64,000 bases of DNA. Origin: Cacajao melanocephalus (lineage: Eukaryota > Chordata > Mammalia > Primates > Pitheciidae). Numbering within the stretch: position 1 is the stretch's first letter; each line of letters starts with the position of its first letter. The stretch lies in the NCBI GenBank assembly GCA_963573385.1, contig CAUYLG010051097.1, positions 1 to 64,000 of the forward strand, given 5' to 3'. A model generated the notes under the pieces. The model saw only the letters and a program-made list of their open reading frames with translations, ran no database searches and was not told the origin of the DNA. Both the position numbers and the translations under genes were made by a program. Of the stretch, positions 1 to 36,037 are shown piece by piece.

Positions 1-1728
1 TACACCACGCTCTTCGTATCTGGGTGTGTGTTGTTGTGTGGGTTTTGGGGGGTGGGTGTGTGTTGGTGTGTGGTTGTGTGTGGGGTGTGGGGTGTGGGTG
101 GAGGTGTGGGGTGTGGGTGTGTGGAGGTGTGAGGGGTGTGGGGTGTGGGTGTGTGGAGGTGTGTGGGTGTGTGAGGGGTGTGGGGTGTGGGTGGAGGTGT
201 GGGGTGTGGGTGTGTGGAGGTGTGAGGGGTGTGGGGGGTGGGTGTGGGTGGAGGTGTGTGGGTGTGAGGTGTGTGGGGTGTGGGTGTGGGTGGAGCTGTG
301 AGGTGTGTGGAGGTGTGAGGTGTGTGGGGTGTGGGTGTGGGTGGAGGTGTGTGGGTGTGTGAGTGGAGGTGTGGAGTGTGGGTGTGTGAGTGGAGGTGTG
401 GGGTGCATGGGTGTGGGTGGTGTATGGGTGTACGTGGGGTATGGGGAATGTGGACTAGCAGTGGGGGTGGGTATGGTCTTGCCAGCAGCTTCCCTCCAGG
501 TCACAGCAGCAAACGCCATCGTAGCAGTTCTTACCTTGGTTAGATACTCGGCTTCCCCGTTTGAGATCAGGGAACAGGGGCCCAGAGGTGACATGACTGG
601 GTCAGAGCAAGAGAACCAGAATCAAACAATCTATGCTGACTCCAGCCTCTGCCCCACCAGGCCACCTCCCTGCCAAACTCTCCCCTCTCTGGCCTTTCTG
701 GTCTAGGGGGAGTTGGGATGATGCAGATATGAGCCCTCAGGCTTAGGAGTCTCTGCAGCCCCTGCAGATGGCCATGAGTTTGGGTTCAAACCAGAGCCCC
801 TTCTGTCCTGGAGTCTGGGACCACCAGCAGCCCCACCATGACATTAGGGTGGAGCCCCTGCCAGGAGCGCATCCCTGGGCAGCACGGGACTCTCTGTCTC
901 CCTTTCGCTCCCGCACGGGCTTGGCTGCTGTCTTTGTGGTTCGGCTGCTCCCGCCACCTAGAGAACCCCCCGGGCTCTGGGAATCCTCACCAGCTCAGGG
1001 AGCTTCTTGTCCATAGGAGGGGACTTACTGGATACAGGGTGTGGTGTTTATGAAGATGCAGCCCTTCTCCCTCCAGCTTCATGCACGTGTGCACAGACGG
1101 CAAGTGAGGCCGTCAAGATGGGTTCCTGCCATGTCTTGGCGGCTTCCCAGAGTCACTGGGCTTAGGAGCCAGTTGGCGCGTGACAGACCCTCCTAGTCAG
1201 AGGCAGGCGTTTCCCGTGACAGTGTCAGGGTGGCAGTAGGCGTGCATGCAGGTGCCTGTACACAGTGGACCCCACACTCCCTTTTCCCTGCGATGTTCAT
1301 GCGAGAGTAATGCAAATTGAATTGAATCATGCGGCCATAATGCCCTCTGGAGTAGTTTGTGCTCAAAACTGCTGTCTGACTGTTCCAGGCAGCCTCGGAA
1401 GCGCCTGGGTCGGTTTCCTCACTGAATATGCGTGGGGATGCGGCTTCCAGGAGACTAAGCTGCTGGTTCTTCTCCTCTTCTGCGTCTTCCAGGGCCCCTG
1501 GGGCTGAGCCAGGTCTCCAGGTTGTGGGGCTGGGGAAGGCTTTGCCGGGCGGAGCTCAGGGCTCTGTGTCTGGCGCTGAGCTCTCCCGTCCCGCACGCTG
1601 GCCTCCCTGTCTGGGCCCCTGTCGCGTTTCCTCCTGGCAGCTTGGACCTCTCGCTTGCCTTCTCGCCCTCTGGCCTCCTCTCCAGCTTGTGCTCCTCAGG
1701 ACACTGCTTATGTTCTTCTCTCTTCTAG
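1..1728 (+). other. DTX2: DTX2 intron sequence (no exon recognised)
   Basis: This stretch precedes the first recognisable DTX2 exon, which starts with the last two bases of a split codon. After the GT-rich tandem repeat (to about 475) the sequence is unique and moderately GC-rich. A clear polypyrimidine tract and TAG acceptor end it at 1728. I found no segment that I could match to the DTX2 linker or WWE-domain exons. The open frames here are short and have no family resemblance. Confidence 0.6.
20..475 (+). repeat. GT-rich minisatellite with G-quadruplex potential
   Basis: Degenerate tandem units built from GTGTGGGGTGTGGGTGGAGG-like words, almost free of C on the + strand, run from the left part of the window to about 475. 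Many GGG and GGGG runs lie 3-8 bases apart, so the + strand could form G-quadruplexes. The repeat lies in a DTX2 intron. The long open frames over it, rich in Val, Gly, Cys and Trp, simply reflect the repeat. Confidence 0.9.
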
Positions 1729-6025
<4,297 letters not shown>

Positions 6026-6420
6026 CCTCTGACCCCAGCACACCCACCTTGGGTGCCCGCCCTGCTGCCCCATGGCTGGCTAGGTGGGCAGGTGGAAGTG
6101 CCCAGCCTGAGAGGCTGGGAGGTTTGTTGGAGGTGTGGGGTGCGCCCCACCTGAAGCCAGGGCTCCTCCCTGCCTGCCTCTTCCTCCTCCTTTCCTCCGG
6201 GAATTGGGCAGCCCTGGGCAGTTGTACTCGTGGAGGTTTAAGATGCAGCTACCTCAGTGCACGGGGCCCGTCTGTCCTCCGGGGGTTGCTTCGGGCCTGC
6301 AGTGCTCAGGGCCTGGCATGGGGCGAGTAGACACTTCCCCAGCCTGGGCGGGCGGGGGTTCTGGGTCAGCTTCTTTTACCTCAGTCTTGTTTGCAATAAA
6401 TGCTCTATAGCCAAAGCTAG
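6026..6420 (+). other. DTX2: DTX2 3' untranslated region
   Basis: Sequence from the TGA to just past the polyA signal. It is GC-rich, with no repeats and no long frame continuing from DTX2. Confidence 0.8.
6395..6400 (+). terminator. DTX2: DTX2 polyadenylation signal AATAAA
   Basis: Canonical AATAAA 370 bases after the DTX2 stop codon, followed within about 40 bases by G-rich then GTGTGT-rich sequence, a typical downstream element. Confidence 0.85.
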
Positions 6421-6435
6421 AAGGTCCTGGGGGGA

Positions 6436-6510
6436 CGTGTGCATGTGTGTGTATGCATGTGTGCGTGTGTAGGCACGTGTGCATGCACGTGTGCAAGTGT
6501 GTGTGTGCCC
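6436..6510. repeat. Imperfect (TG)n tract, alternating purine-pyrimidine
   Basis: About 75 bases of TG interspersed with CATG, CACG and GCAC, followed by a run of eight C. The tract directly follows the DTX2 polyA site and could serve as a GU-rich downstream element. Confidence 0.85.
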
Positions 6511-6825
6511 CCCCACAGTTCCTGCATCAGAGCGGGAAGGGGGCCCAGGGGTTCATCAGCTCCCATTCAATAACTGAAGAACAGGCTACAGTGAGGCGTG
6601 CAGGAGCCCGTGGCGCTGAGCTGTGCTGCCGCTACGCGCCCCACACTGATCTCCCTGCCGTGTGCCGTCCACCATCCCTGTGCCAAGGGCTGTCACCCCA
6701 GAGCACCCGCAGTCACCTCTGTGTCCCTGGGGTTGTGGTTTACAAAAAGCCATTCATTTAGGGTGGGAGCTGCTGTCTCTGTTTTACTGATGTGGAAACA
6801 GGTTCAAAGGTGCAATGACTTGAAC

Positions 6826-7410
<585 letters not shown>

Positions 7411-7637
7411 ATGACAAAAGATTTAATGCTTGACTAGGCAGGTGGAATCCAGGCCAGGGCTGATCTGATACCATTCTCAAAAGTGCTCATTCTTGACTCT
7501 CTTGGAAGGAGGATCACATGTCCCCAGCCAAGATCTTGCTGCCTGTCCAGGAGGAGTAGTTTGGGCCTGGGACCAGAGGGACAGTAGGGCCACCTCATTC
7601 ATGACTGTGGGAAGCAGAAGCACTGTGGCCTTGCTGA

Positions 7638-8036
<399 letters not shown>

Positions 8037-8232
8037 CTTTCACCTAAAGGTTCATTTTTTTCCCTTCTGATTTTAAAATAAATCAAAAATGTTTGTGTGC
8101 TCTTATAAATAGTCTGGGCCCAGGGCACTGTGCCTAATGGTAAGTTGGTCCAGAAAAAAAAAAAGGCAGTGAGGCCTCCCTAGAAGACCCCAGCATAGCT
8201 GGACCCCAAAACTGTTTGGTTCCACATTTGAT

Positions 8233-8540
8233 TTGTTGTTGTTTGTTTGTTTTTGAGATGGAGTATTGCTCTGTCATCTAGGCTGGAGTATAGTGGCGCG
8301 ATCTCGGCTCACTGCAACCTCCGCCTCCCACGTTCAAGTAAGCAACTCTCCTGCCCCCGCCTCCCGAGTAGCTGGGACTACAGACACTCGCCACCATGCC
8401 CAGCTAATTTTTGTATTTTTAGTAGAGACAGGGTTTCACCATGTTAGCTAGGCTGGTCTTGAACTCCTAATGTGATCCTCCTTCCTCGGCCTCCCAAAGT
8501 GCTGGGATTACAGGTGTGAGCCACTGCACCCAGCCTGGTT
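8233..8540 (-). mobile_element. Antisense Alu
   Basis: Full-length antisense Alu with a TTGTTGTTTGTTTGTTTTTG tail at 8235-8254, ending with the usual CACTGCACCCAGCC. Confidence 0.9.
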
Positions 8541-8629
8541 CAACATTTGAGACTCTGAGACTCACACTGCCTGTGAGTGCAGGAGTTGGTGTGGGCACCT
8601 GAACCTTGAGTGCTTCTCCTCGAAAGGAT

Positions 8630-11992
<3,363 letters not shown>

Positions 11993-12189
11993 CTAAGAGA
12001 CTGGGAGGGGCTCCAATCCAGGGTCCAAGATGGCCTGGCTGGCATCTGGGGGTCCAATGGCCCCTCTCCCTCAGCCCTGGCAGTGGGGCTGGGTGCTGGC
12101 CTGCCTCCCACCAGAGCCTCCCAGCTCCTCCCTGCTTCGGCTGGACTGGGAGGAAGGGGGTGGGGTGTGCTTACATGCGCAGATCTTTC

Positions 12190-12204
12190 CTGCCCCTGGG
12201 GCAG
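12190..12204. promoter_or_regulatory. AP-2-like palindrome in UPK3B proximal promoter
   Basis: CTGCCCCTGGGGCAG is an inverted repeat about a single central base and holds GCC-NNN-GGC AP-2-type half-sites. It is about 100 bases upstream of the UPK3B ATG. An identical 18-base block (TGCCCCTGGGGCAGCCTG) recurs upstream of UPK3BL at 28742-28759. Its function is inferred from sequence only. Confidence 0.4.
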
Positions 12205-12209
12205 CCTGA

Positions 12210-17443
<5,234 letters not shown>

Positions 17444-17768
17444 TGACCTCCTGCGAGGGAGGCTGGAGGCTGTGTGGACAGGCTGCCCTGATTGCAAGCT
17501 TCCAGACCCCAGGAGAAGGCCTGGAGAGGGCCTTGCTCTGCCCTGGTGCAAGGAGCTAGGCTCATCCCGGGGCCTATGAGGCCTGAGCCATCCTCCGTCC
17601 CCCGTTCCACCCATCAGCGGCCAGGCCGAGGTGAGGACTCAGAGGCATCTCCACTGCCTGATCACGGCACCTTTCTGAGAGTGGGGCTCTCCATGGTCAT
17701 CTGACTACCAATTCCGGCCACCACTTCCAACCCTCTTATGCATACAAATGGCTCTTGCCCTTATCCAC

Positions 17769-17860
17769 CCCAGCAAGCATTTATTAAGCACCTGCTGTAT
17801 GCCACATACAGTGTTAGACTTTGGGCATAGCTGGTCCTGACCTTGGGGAGCTGCCTTCTC
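17769..17860. mobile_element. MIR-like remnant downstream of UPK3B
   Basis: AGCATTTATTAAGCACCTGC followed by TGTATGCCACATACAGTGTTAG matches the conserved word order of a MIR element (ATTTATTGAGCACCTACTATGTGCCAGGCACTG type). Sequence 17180-17768 between it and UPK3B is unique; the exon-4-skipped UPK3B frame runs through it to 17446. Confidence 0.6.
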
Positions 17861-18029
17861 TAGACCTGGAACGACCACGTGTCCAGATGTGACCTATTGC
17901 GTCGAGGGTCTGTCCCGCCCTTAGACTGTCACCCCAGTAGGCTCTCCGGGACCCATGAGCGTCCATCACCTGGAAGGACCGACCCTCTGTGCAGAACCCC
18001 CAGCGTCCGTCTGTGCACAAGGCCTGTGA

Positions 18030-18430
18030 TTCCCGTCATCGCCACTCGGGGGCGCCAGTGAGCCGCAGTGACACCGCCTCACGGCCAGTGCGCGTGCGCA
18101 CTCATATTCGCAGCCTCTCCCGCCCGCCTCCCAGGCGAGCAGAAGCCAGTAGCAGATGCCAGGCAGCGGGGTCGGTGGAGGTCAGGACCTCAGGCCTCCT
18201 TCCGCCAAGCCAGAGGGACGAGCAGTCACGCCTGAGAGCCCACTGCGTGCCATGCAGTCCGCACAGCCGCAGCGACTTTCTAGATGGAGAAGCTGAGGCT
18301 CAGTGACTTGCCCGTTGCACTCTGTCCATGGCCACTGCACACGCCCGTGTCCCCCTGGGGTGCGCTCCGGGGCCCTCTAGGAGGACTACGGCTCCCGGCA
18401 TGCAGGCCCCCGCCCGCAGAGGGCGCCAGG
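18030..18430. promoter_or_regulatory. Intergenic CpG-rich block with CTCF-, NRF1- and ZNF143-like motifs
   Basis: This block has far more CpG than its surroundings. Two CTCF-like matches are CCACTCGGGGGCGCCAG (18042-18058) and CCCGCAGAGGGCGCCAG (18413-18429), in the same orientation. TGCGCGTGCGCA at 18089-18100 fits an NRF1 site. ACTACGGCTCCCGGCATGC at 18385-18403 fits the ZNF143/SBS promoter motif (ACTACAATTCCCAGCATGC type). A MIR-like piece (AGAAGCTGAGGCTCAGTGAC) lies at 18289-18308. NRF1 and ZNF143 sites usually mark housekeeping-type promoters and CTCF sites mark insulators. I recognise no coding exon here. The role as promoter or boundary is inference. Confidence 0.5.
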
Positions 18431-18465
18431 TGGTGACCCTCGGGCTGCAGCCCTCTTTGGAGGTT

Positions 18466-18471
18466 AATAAA
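18466..18471 (+). terminator. AATAAA, possible distal polyA signal
   Basis: AATAAA about 1.29 kb after the UPK3B stop, followed by TG-containing sequence. It may serve UPK3B or a transcript from the CpG-rich block. No nearer canonical signal was found after UPK3B, so the assignment is weak. Confidence 0.35.
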
Positions 18472-18810
18472 TGCGGTCTGGAGCCCACCCTGGCTTGAAT
18501 GGTGTTCCTGGCGGGACAGGACCTTACTACCTGGAAGGACCGACCCTCTGTGCACAGGGCCCTGCTCAGCTTCTGCCCCGTGGGGTTACTCCGAGCCTGT
18601 CCCTTGATTGCTGTCCTGGCTTGTACTTTGAGGTACCCCCATCTCCTAATACCCCAGGAAAACATGCCTTTCGGGGCCAGGAAGTCCAGGCACCAATGCA
18701 AGGTATGTGGTTTCCGCCGTGCTCCCTTCCCAAGCAAGCCCTTGCGCCCCTTCTCTCTGGAGGCCCCTCCTGCATGCTGCCTGCACCCCGGAACCCCTCC
18801 AGGTATAGAC

Positions 18811-19113
<303 letters not shown>

Positions 19114-19184
19114 AGTCATATACCCTGGTGTCCCTGGTGACATCTGGTCAGGGGAGCCAGCCCCTTTAATTTACACTACTGCGA

Positions 19185-20985
<1,801 letters not shown>

Positions 20986-22620
20986 GCCTGTCCAGCACAG
21001 GCACGATCACATCAGGCCCTGGGGAGCTGTGCCAGGGTGTTCTGCCCTCAGAGTCACACCCAAGAGGGTCCTCAGCCAAACCCCAGCCCCTTGAGTACCA
21101 GCTCATGACAGCTTTGAGCAGGACATGTCACAGGAATGGCACGGTGCAGAATCCTTTCTTAAATGGCATTTAAAATATTCCCCAGGACTGTGTAGTTGGG
21201 GACAAGCCACGAAATCCACTGGCCTGGAACATATGGCTCAATGGTTCAAAACGAATGCATTGTTAAAAAGGAAAACAGCGACTGTGGCGGGGTGATGACT
21301 TGCAGATGACTCAGCAGGCCAAAAATCAAAGGAATTCGGACGGCAGCAGGTGGGCATGGGCAGCCAGGAAGCACCCTGCCCGCTCTCACTTCTCTCACTT
21401 CCTGCATTGGCTCTACCTCCTTGGGGTCTCTGAACCACCTATTTCTCTCCATCAGCCCTGCAATCCCCAAGCAAGAGCTGCTTGGTCTCCTGCTGGGATG
21501 TTTGCATCTCCCCTCTTTTTTTTGTTTTGTTTTGGTTTTTTTGTTTTTTTTGAGACAGAGTCTCACTCTGTCACCCAGGCTGAAGTGCAGTGGCGCAATC
21601 TTGGCTCACTGCAACCTCCGCCTCCCGGGTTCAAGTGATTCTCCTGCCTCAGCCTCCTGAGTAGCCAGGATAACAGGTGCCTGCCACCACACCCGGCTAA
21701 TTTTTGTATTTTTAGTAGTGACGGGCTTTCACCATGTTGGCCAGGCTGGTCTTGATCTCCTGACCTCAAGTGATCCTCCAGCCTCAGCCTCCCAAAGTGC
21801 TGGGATTATAGCTGTGAGCCACCACACCCAGCCCAGGGTTGTCCCTTTTTTAAGCCTCATTTTTGGTGTAAGCCCCACCAGGGCACCATACCCATCTCCC
21901 CTGGCCTCAGCTTCTCCTCTTTAAAATGAGTGTTCAACCTAGAAGATCTCCAAGCTCCCTTTGTCCCCGCGCTCCAGTCTAGCCTCCCCCAAACCCCACT
22001 CCCTGTGATGTGAGTGACACATGTGAGTTAGCCACTGGAAAGAATGCGTTGCCTTTGACAACCATTCTCCTCCCTGGCTTCTCCCCTTGAGGGACAGAGA
22101 GAAATGTCCTATTAATCATCCTAGCCTCTCCCTCCCTCCTCCTGCCCCCACCTTTCATTCCCCAGGGGAGGGGGCCCAACATCCCCAAGAGGGTGTCGTG
22201 GCAGCTCCTCTCTCCCACTCCTGTGCCTGGAGCCCAGTCTTAGCCCTGATTCCAGGGGTTCAGGGTGGTGGGAGAGCCCTAGGTCAGGAGGCACTCGGGC
22301 TGGGGCCTGGAGAGGCTGAGCTGGGCAGGAGAGGTGGGGTGTTGAGAGCAGGGTCAGATTGTATGTATCTGGGTGCTTCTTTCTCTTAGGATCCTCTGCC
22401 AGGCAGAGCTAGGGGCCCAAACAGGACCCAGACTAGAAAGTGCAGGGCAGGGGAGAGGAGATACAACGGGGGCAACACAAGTAGTGCTGGGAGCCCAGGG
22501 GAGACACCTGGCCCAGCCTATGGGGGGCGGAGGCGCAAGGAGGACTTCCTGGAGGTGGTGGCATTGGAGCTGGAGCCCCTGTTGAAGAGTGAGGGAAGGG
22601 AGATAAAAAATTGGCCATCA
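20986..22620. other. Intergenic unique sequence with one antisense Alu
   Basis: Unique sequence at 20986-21515 and 21836-22620 surrounds one antisense Alu (about 21517-21835). I saw no coding exon, RNA gene or other repeat in it. Confidence 0.6.
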
Positions 22621-24813
<2,193 letters not shown>

Positions 24814-24909
24814 TTAAAATATATAGGGATTAAAATAGTCTGTTACTGACACCTGAACAGACAGACTGATCCAAGGAATGAAACAGAAATTCCAGAAGTT
24901 GACCTGAGT

Positions 24910-24936
24910 ACACACACACACACACACACACACACA
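24910..24936. repeat. (AC)n microsatellite
   Basis: Uninterrupted AC dinucleotides for 27 bases, a likely polymorphic marker. Confidence 0.97.
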
Positions 24937-24999
24937 GAGGCAGGCATGAAAGTCTCTGTGACCCTCAAGCTATAAGGTACATTTTTCTTTTCTTTTTTC

Positions 25000-25337
25000 T
25001 TTTTCTTTTGAGACCGGGTCACACTCTGTCACCTAGGCTGGAGTGCAGTGGCGCTATCTCAGCCTAGCTCACTGCAAACTTCGCTCCACCCCTCACCCCC
25101 CTAACCTCCCCAGACCATGCTGAGCTCAAGCAGTTCTCATGCCTCAGTCCTCAGCCTCATAAGTAGCTGGAACTACAGGCGTGCACCATCACGCCCAGCT
25201 AATTTTTTTGTATTTTTAATAGAGATAGGGTTTCACCATATTGGCCAGGATGGTCTCGATCTCCTGACCTTGTGATCCACCCACCTCGGCCTCCCAAAGT
25301 GCTGGGATTACAGGCATGAGCCACTGCACCCGGCCCT
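25000..25337 (-). mobile_element. Antisense Alu with internal insertion
   Basis: Antisense Alu with a TTTTCTTTTC-rich tail. About 40 extra C-rich bases (CCACCCCTCACCCCCCTAAC region, 25087-25115) replace the usual GCCTCCCGGGTTC segment. Confidence 0.8.
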
Positions 25338-26029
25338 GGCCTCATTTTTCTAAATCACAGCACATCAGGTTCCCGGTGCGGTGCCCAGGCTCTCAGGACA
25401 GAGGGTACAGTGTGGTCACTTTGCGTGGCCTCTCTCCCCTCCTGAGTTCGTGCCAGGGCCCCAGGGCTGGCCCAGAGAAGGAAAATGGCAGAGGGTGGAG
25501 GTGGGGGTGTCTGGTGTTGGGACCGCTCTTGCACCCCTTGTCACTGTCGGCCTCTCTTCTGCACAGTGGCATTGCTGGGAGGTGCTTTGCCTATTCGCAG
25601 GGCTGGCAGCCGCAGCCTTTCTGCAGACCAGGGGCTCGGCTTCCAGGTTGACTGTAGCTCCAAAGACCTGCAGAGTCCAGCCTCCCCCCATCCCCAGTCT
25701 TCCCCACCCTGGCCCTGCCCTTCAGGTGCAGAAACACGCAGGTCCCTCTCCAGGACTGTGGGGGGAGTGTGTCCCTCAGACTGGCCTGTGTCCTGGCTCC
25801 TCTTACTGCCTCTTCCAGAGGTTGTCACCTACAGCTACCCCAGGATAAATGCAAGGCCAGAGAGGACTCCTGGACTCCTGTGTGCCTGGGGTGGCAGGGA
25901 CAAACTTAGCCAAGAGGTGGCCTGAGCAGGGCCATGGTGAGGACACCCTTGGTGGCTTGTCCCACATCAAGCTGGGAGGTGACACTGAGGATGTATTAGT
26001 CTGCAGTGTATGATAAAAATGGCATTTCA
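25338..26029. other. Unique intergenic sequence
   Basis: About 690 bases of GC-rich single-copy sequence. The overlapping frames on both strands here (up to about 155 codons) look like chance frames in GC-rich DNA, with no family resemblance and no consistent splice structure. Confidence 0.5.
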
Positions 26030-27520
<1,491 letters not shown>

Positions 27521-27533
27521 ATAATAAATAAAA

Positions 27534-28326
27534 GAGACCCCAGAGAGCTTCCTTGACCCTTCCCCCATCTGAGGACACAGCTAGAAGGCACTCTCTACAA
27601 ACCAACGGACACCAACTCTTCCTAGGTCTTTTTCTCTTTTTTCTTTTTTTTTGAGACAGAGTTTCACTCTATCACCCAGGATGGAGTGCAGTGGTATAAT
27701 CTCGGCTCACTGAAACCTCAACCTCCTGGGTTCAAGTGATTCTCCTGCCTCAGCCTCCCAAGCAGCTGGGACTACAGGCGCCCGATACCACGCCCAGCTA
27801 ATTTTTGTATTTTTAGTAGAGACAGGGTTTCACCATGTTGGCCAGGCTGGTCTTGAACTCCTGACCTTGTGATCCACCTGCCTCGGCCTCCCAAAATGCT
27901 GGGATTACAGGTGTGAGCCACTGCACCCGGCCTTCTTTGTTTGTTGTTTTGAGATAGAGTCTTACTCTGTTGCCCAGGCTGGAGCACAGTGGTGTGATCT
28001 CGGCTCACCTCAGCCTCCCCCTCTCCAGTGTTCTCATGCTTCAACCTCCCAAGTAGCTGGGATTACAGGTGCACCCCCCTACGCCCTACTAGTTTTTGTG
28101 TTGTTAGTAGAGACAGGGTTTCACCATGTTGGCCAGGCTGGTCTTGAATCCCTGACCTCAAGTGATCCTCCTGCCTCAGCCTCCCAAAGTGCTGGGATGA
28201 CAGGTATGAGCCACCACGCCTGGACTCTTACTCATGTCTTAATCTTAGACTTCTCAGCCTCTACAACTGTGAGAAATAAATGTCTGTTGTTTTTAAGTCA
28301 CCCAGGCTCTGGTGCTTTGTTATCAC
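27534..28326 (+). mobile_element. MaLR (MST/MLT1-type) LTR, split by two antisense Alus
   Basis: 27534-27637 (AGAGACCCCAGAGAGCTTCC ... TGAGGACACAGCTAGAAGG) and 28230-28326 (ACTTCTCAGCCTCTACAACT, GTGAGAAATAAATGTCTGTTG, then GCCTGAATGAACCAAGAC) are the two halves of one LTR of the mammalian ERVL-MaLR class, sense orientation. The gap holds two antisense Alus, about 27640-27935 and 27936-28229. This is a solitary LTR with no internal viral gene. Confidence 0.85.
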
Positions 28327-28526
28327 TGCCTGAATGAACCAAGACCTTGAGCCTGGGAGGTCAAGGCTGCAGTGAGCTTTGATTGCACCACTGCATTCCA
28401 GCCTGGGCAACAGAGTAAGACCCTGTCTCAGAAAATAATAATAATAAAGTACGTAAGTAAAAGTGACTCCAGAGAGCTTCCTTGACCAGCATTCTCTAAG
28501 AACCCAAAATAGACACACCACCTATG

Positions 28527-28530
<4 letters not shown>
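28327..28530 (+). repeat. Second copy of the Alu right arm + LTR segment (local duplication)
   Basis: This stretch repeats 27418-27637: an Alu right arm (GAGCCTGGGAGGTCAAGGCTG...), an AATAATAAT linker, then the LTR word CCAGAGAGCTTCCTTGAC. It lacks about 30 LTR bases (the CCCCCATCTGAGGACACAGC region). The offset is about 910 bases. An antisense Alu fragment follows at 28531-28665. Confidence 0.82.
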
Positions 28531-28559
<29 letters not shown>

Positions 28560-28741
28560 GTTTTTGAGACAGAGTCTCACTTTGTCACCCAGGCTGGAGG
28601 GCGGAGGTGCCATCCTGGCTCACCACAGCCTCAACCTCCCAGGCTCAAGCAGTCCTCCCACCTCAGGTCCTAAAGGAAGAGTTGCCAGGTTGGAGACTAT
28701 TTGGACAAGGAGATCCACAAGGCAGCCAGCCGAAGCAGGAT

Positions 28742-28759
28742 TGCCCCTGGGGCAGCCTG
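28742..28759. promoter_or_regulatory. AP-2-like palindrome upstream of UPK3BL
   Basis: TGCCCCTGGGGCAGCCTG lies about 290 bases before the UPK3BL ATG and is identical over 18 bases to the block at 12191-12208 upstream of UPK3B. A shared promoter element left from the tandem gene duplication is the simplest reading. Confidence 0.4.
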
Positions 28760-29041
28760 GACCTGGGGACTGCCTCCTCCTTCCTCAGCCCCTCCCTGGC
28801 CAGGTGCTCCTGGGGTAGGGTGGGGAGTCCAGGCTTGTCTTGCAACTGATTGTTCTCTGTGGACCCCTCCCTGGTGGTGCCAGATTCACTGGGCCAGCAG
28901 ATTCTGCCCCCAAACCTGTCCAACCAGTTGTTTGGGAGGAGGGGGTACCTGGGAGGGGCATCAGGAGATGTCAGAAACAGCCTCCCCTAGCCCAGCACGG
29001 ACTACAGACGGGAGCCTCCGGGACCTTGACACTGCAGACGG

Positions 29042-34878
<5,837 letters not shown>

Positions 34879-35045
34879 GGGGTTCCAGGGTGGCCCATGT
34901 GCCCCTCCACCTCCTCCCTGGCCCAGGCTGCAGAGCATGGGCTGGGACAGGCCCTGACGCTTCTGGACCCTGAGAGAGATTAATTCTAGATGAGGGTTGG
35001 GGGGCGGGTGTCCTAAGCCCAAAGCTTGCGCCAGTCTCTATCAGA

Positions 35046-35051
35046 AATAAA
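35046..35051 (+). terminator. UPK3BL1: UPK3BL polyadenylation signal AATAAA
   Basis: AATAAA 168 bases after the stop codon. It defines a short 3'UTR from 34879 to roughly 35070. Confidence 0.8.
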
Positions 35052-35219
35052 TGTCCCCGATACCTCCCTGCCTGCCTGTGACATGGTACACCTGGGCAGT
35101 CTTTCTGGACCACTACCCCCGGCTCCTCCTCCTTGGGGAGGTCCACAAGGGCATGTAGGACCGGGATGAGGCTCAGGATCCTAGGGCAGTTGTCACCTGG
35201 GGCAGGACAGGCCTCTGCC

Positions 35220-35360
35220 AGCCTCACTGTCCCTGCTGATAAATCACTCAACATTTATCATAGGATTCCCGCTCAGTGCTCGGACCCCAGGGGCCAGAGA
35301 TGTCTGAGGCTAGACGCTGCCCTCAAGGTGCTCACTGCTGTGGGGGGAGGAGAGTGACAC
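35220..35360. mobile_element. MIR-like remnant
   Basis: The word order AACATTTATC ... GCTCAGTGCTCGGACCC ... CTAGACGCTGCCCTCAAGG resembles a decayed MIR family element. The rest of 35360-35910 is unique with nothing recognised. Confidence 0.45.
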
Positions 35361-35914
35361 TACCACATTCAAGAGAAGGAGAGGACATAGTTGTCAGGGA
35401 GATGGACCGTTTGAGCTTCAGAGGCAGCATCTTGGGGAGGGGTGTCTTTGAAGAAGGAGCAGGACACCTGGGCCAGGCGGACCTCGGGAGGGTGCCAGGC
35501 AGGAGTAGCGACATGTTGCTGATGGGCAAGTGGGGAGGGCGAGGGATGGAGAGGAGGCGAGGAGACATCCTGTGCCACGTGGAGGGGCCCCGCCTTCTGG
35601 GGCAAGAGGTCAGGGAGGAGAGTGCTGGCTGGGTTCCCAGGCACCTGCCCCTGGGAGGTGCAAATGGCCCTAATGGGGTTATTAGGTGGAGCAGAGACAT
35701 CCGGTTCCTGCTGTGGAGGAAACGCTCCCTGAAGACACCAGGCTGAGAGAGGCAGGCAGGGGAGGGGGCAGACAGGCTGCCAACCTCTGTGAGATAAGCC
35801 CTGGCCTCTCCAGAACCTTTTCAGAACAGCTGTGAGTCCCAACCCTGGGGCTGGGTGAACCAAGACAGATCACTCACCCTCTCCGGGCCTCAGTTTCCCC
35901 TTACATAAAAAGCA

Positions 35915-36035
35915 CAGGTGGCTCAAATCTATAATCCTAGTGCTTTGGGAGGCCAAGGTGAGGATTGCTTGAGGCCAGGAGTTCAAGTCCAGCCTGGGCA
36001 ACACAGCAACACCCCATCTCTACAAAATAGAAATA
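35915..36035 (+). mobile_element. Free-left-Alu-monomer-like element
   Basis: About 120 bases match an Alu left arm (GCACAGGTGGCTCAAATCTA ... ACCCCATCTCTACAAAAT) directly upstream of the 7SL copy. Confidence 0.7.
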
Positions 36036-36037
36036 CG

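Larger units (their letters stand above)
17968..18554. repeat. Exact 26-bp direct repeat flanking a CpG-rich segment
   Basis: An identical 26-base word, beginning ACCTGGAAGGACCGACC and ending CTCTGTGCA, occurs at 17968-17993 and again at 18529-18554, same orientation, 561 bases apart. Sequence on either side does not align. It brackets the CpG-rich block at 18030-18430. Confidence 0.85.

Noticed and set aside
24..706. Val/Gly/Cys/Trp-rich open frames at the window start
   Set aside because: Translation of the GT-rich minisatellite only.
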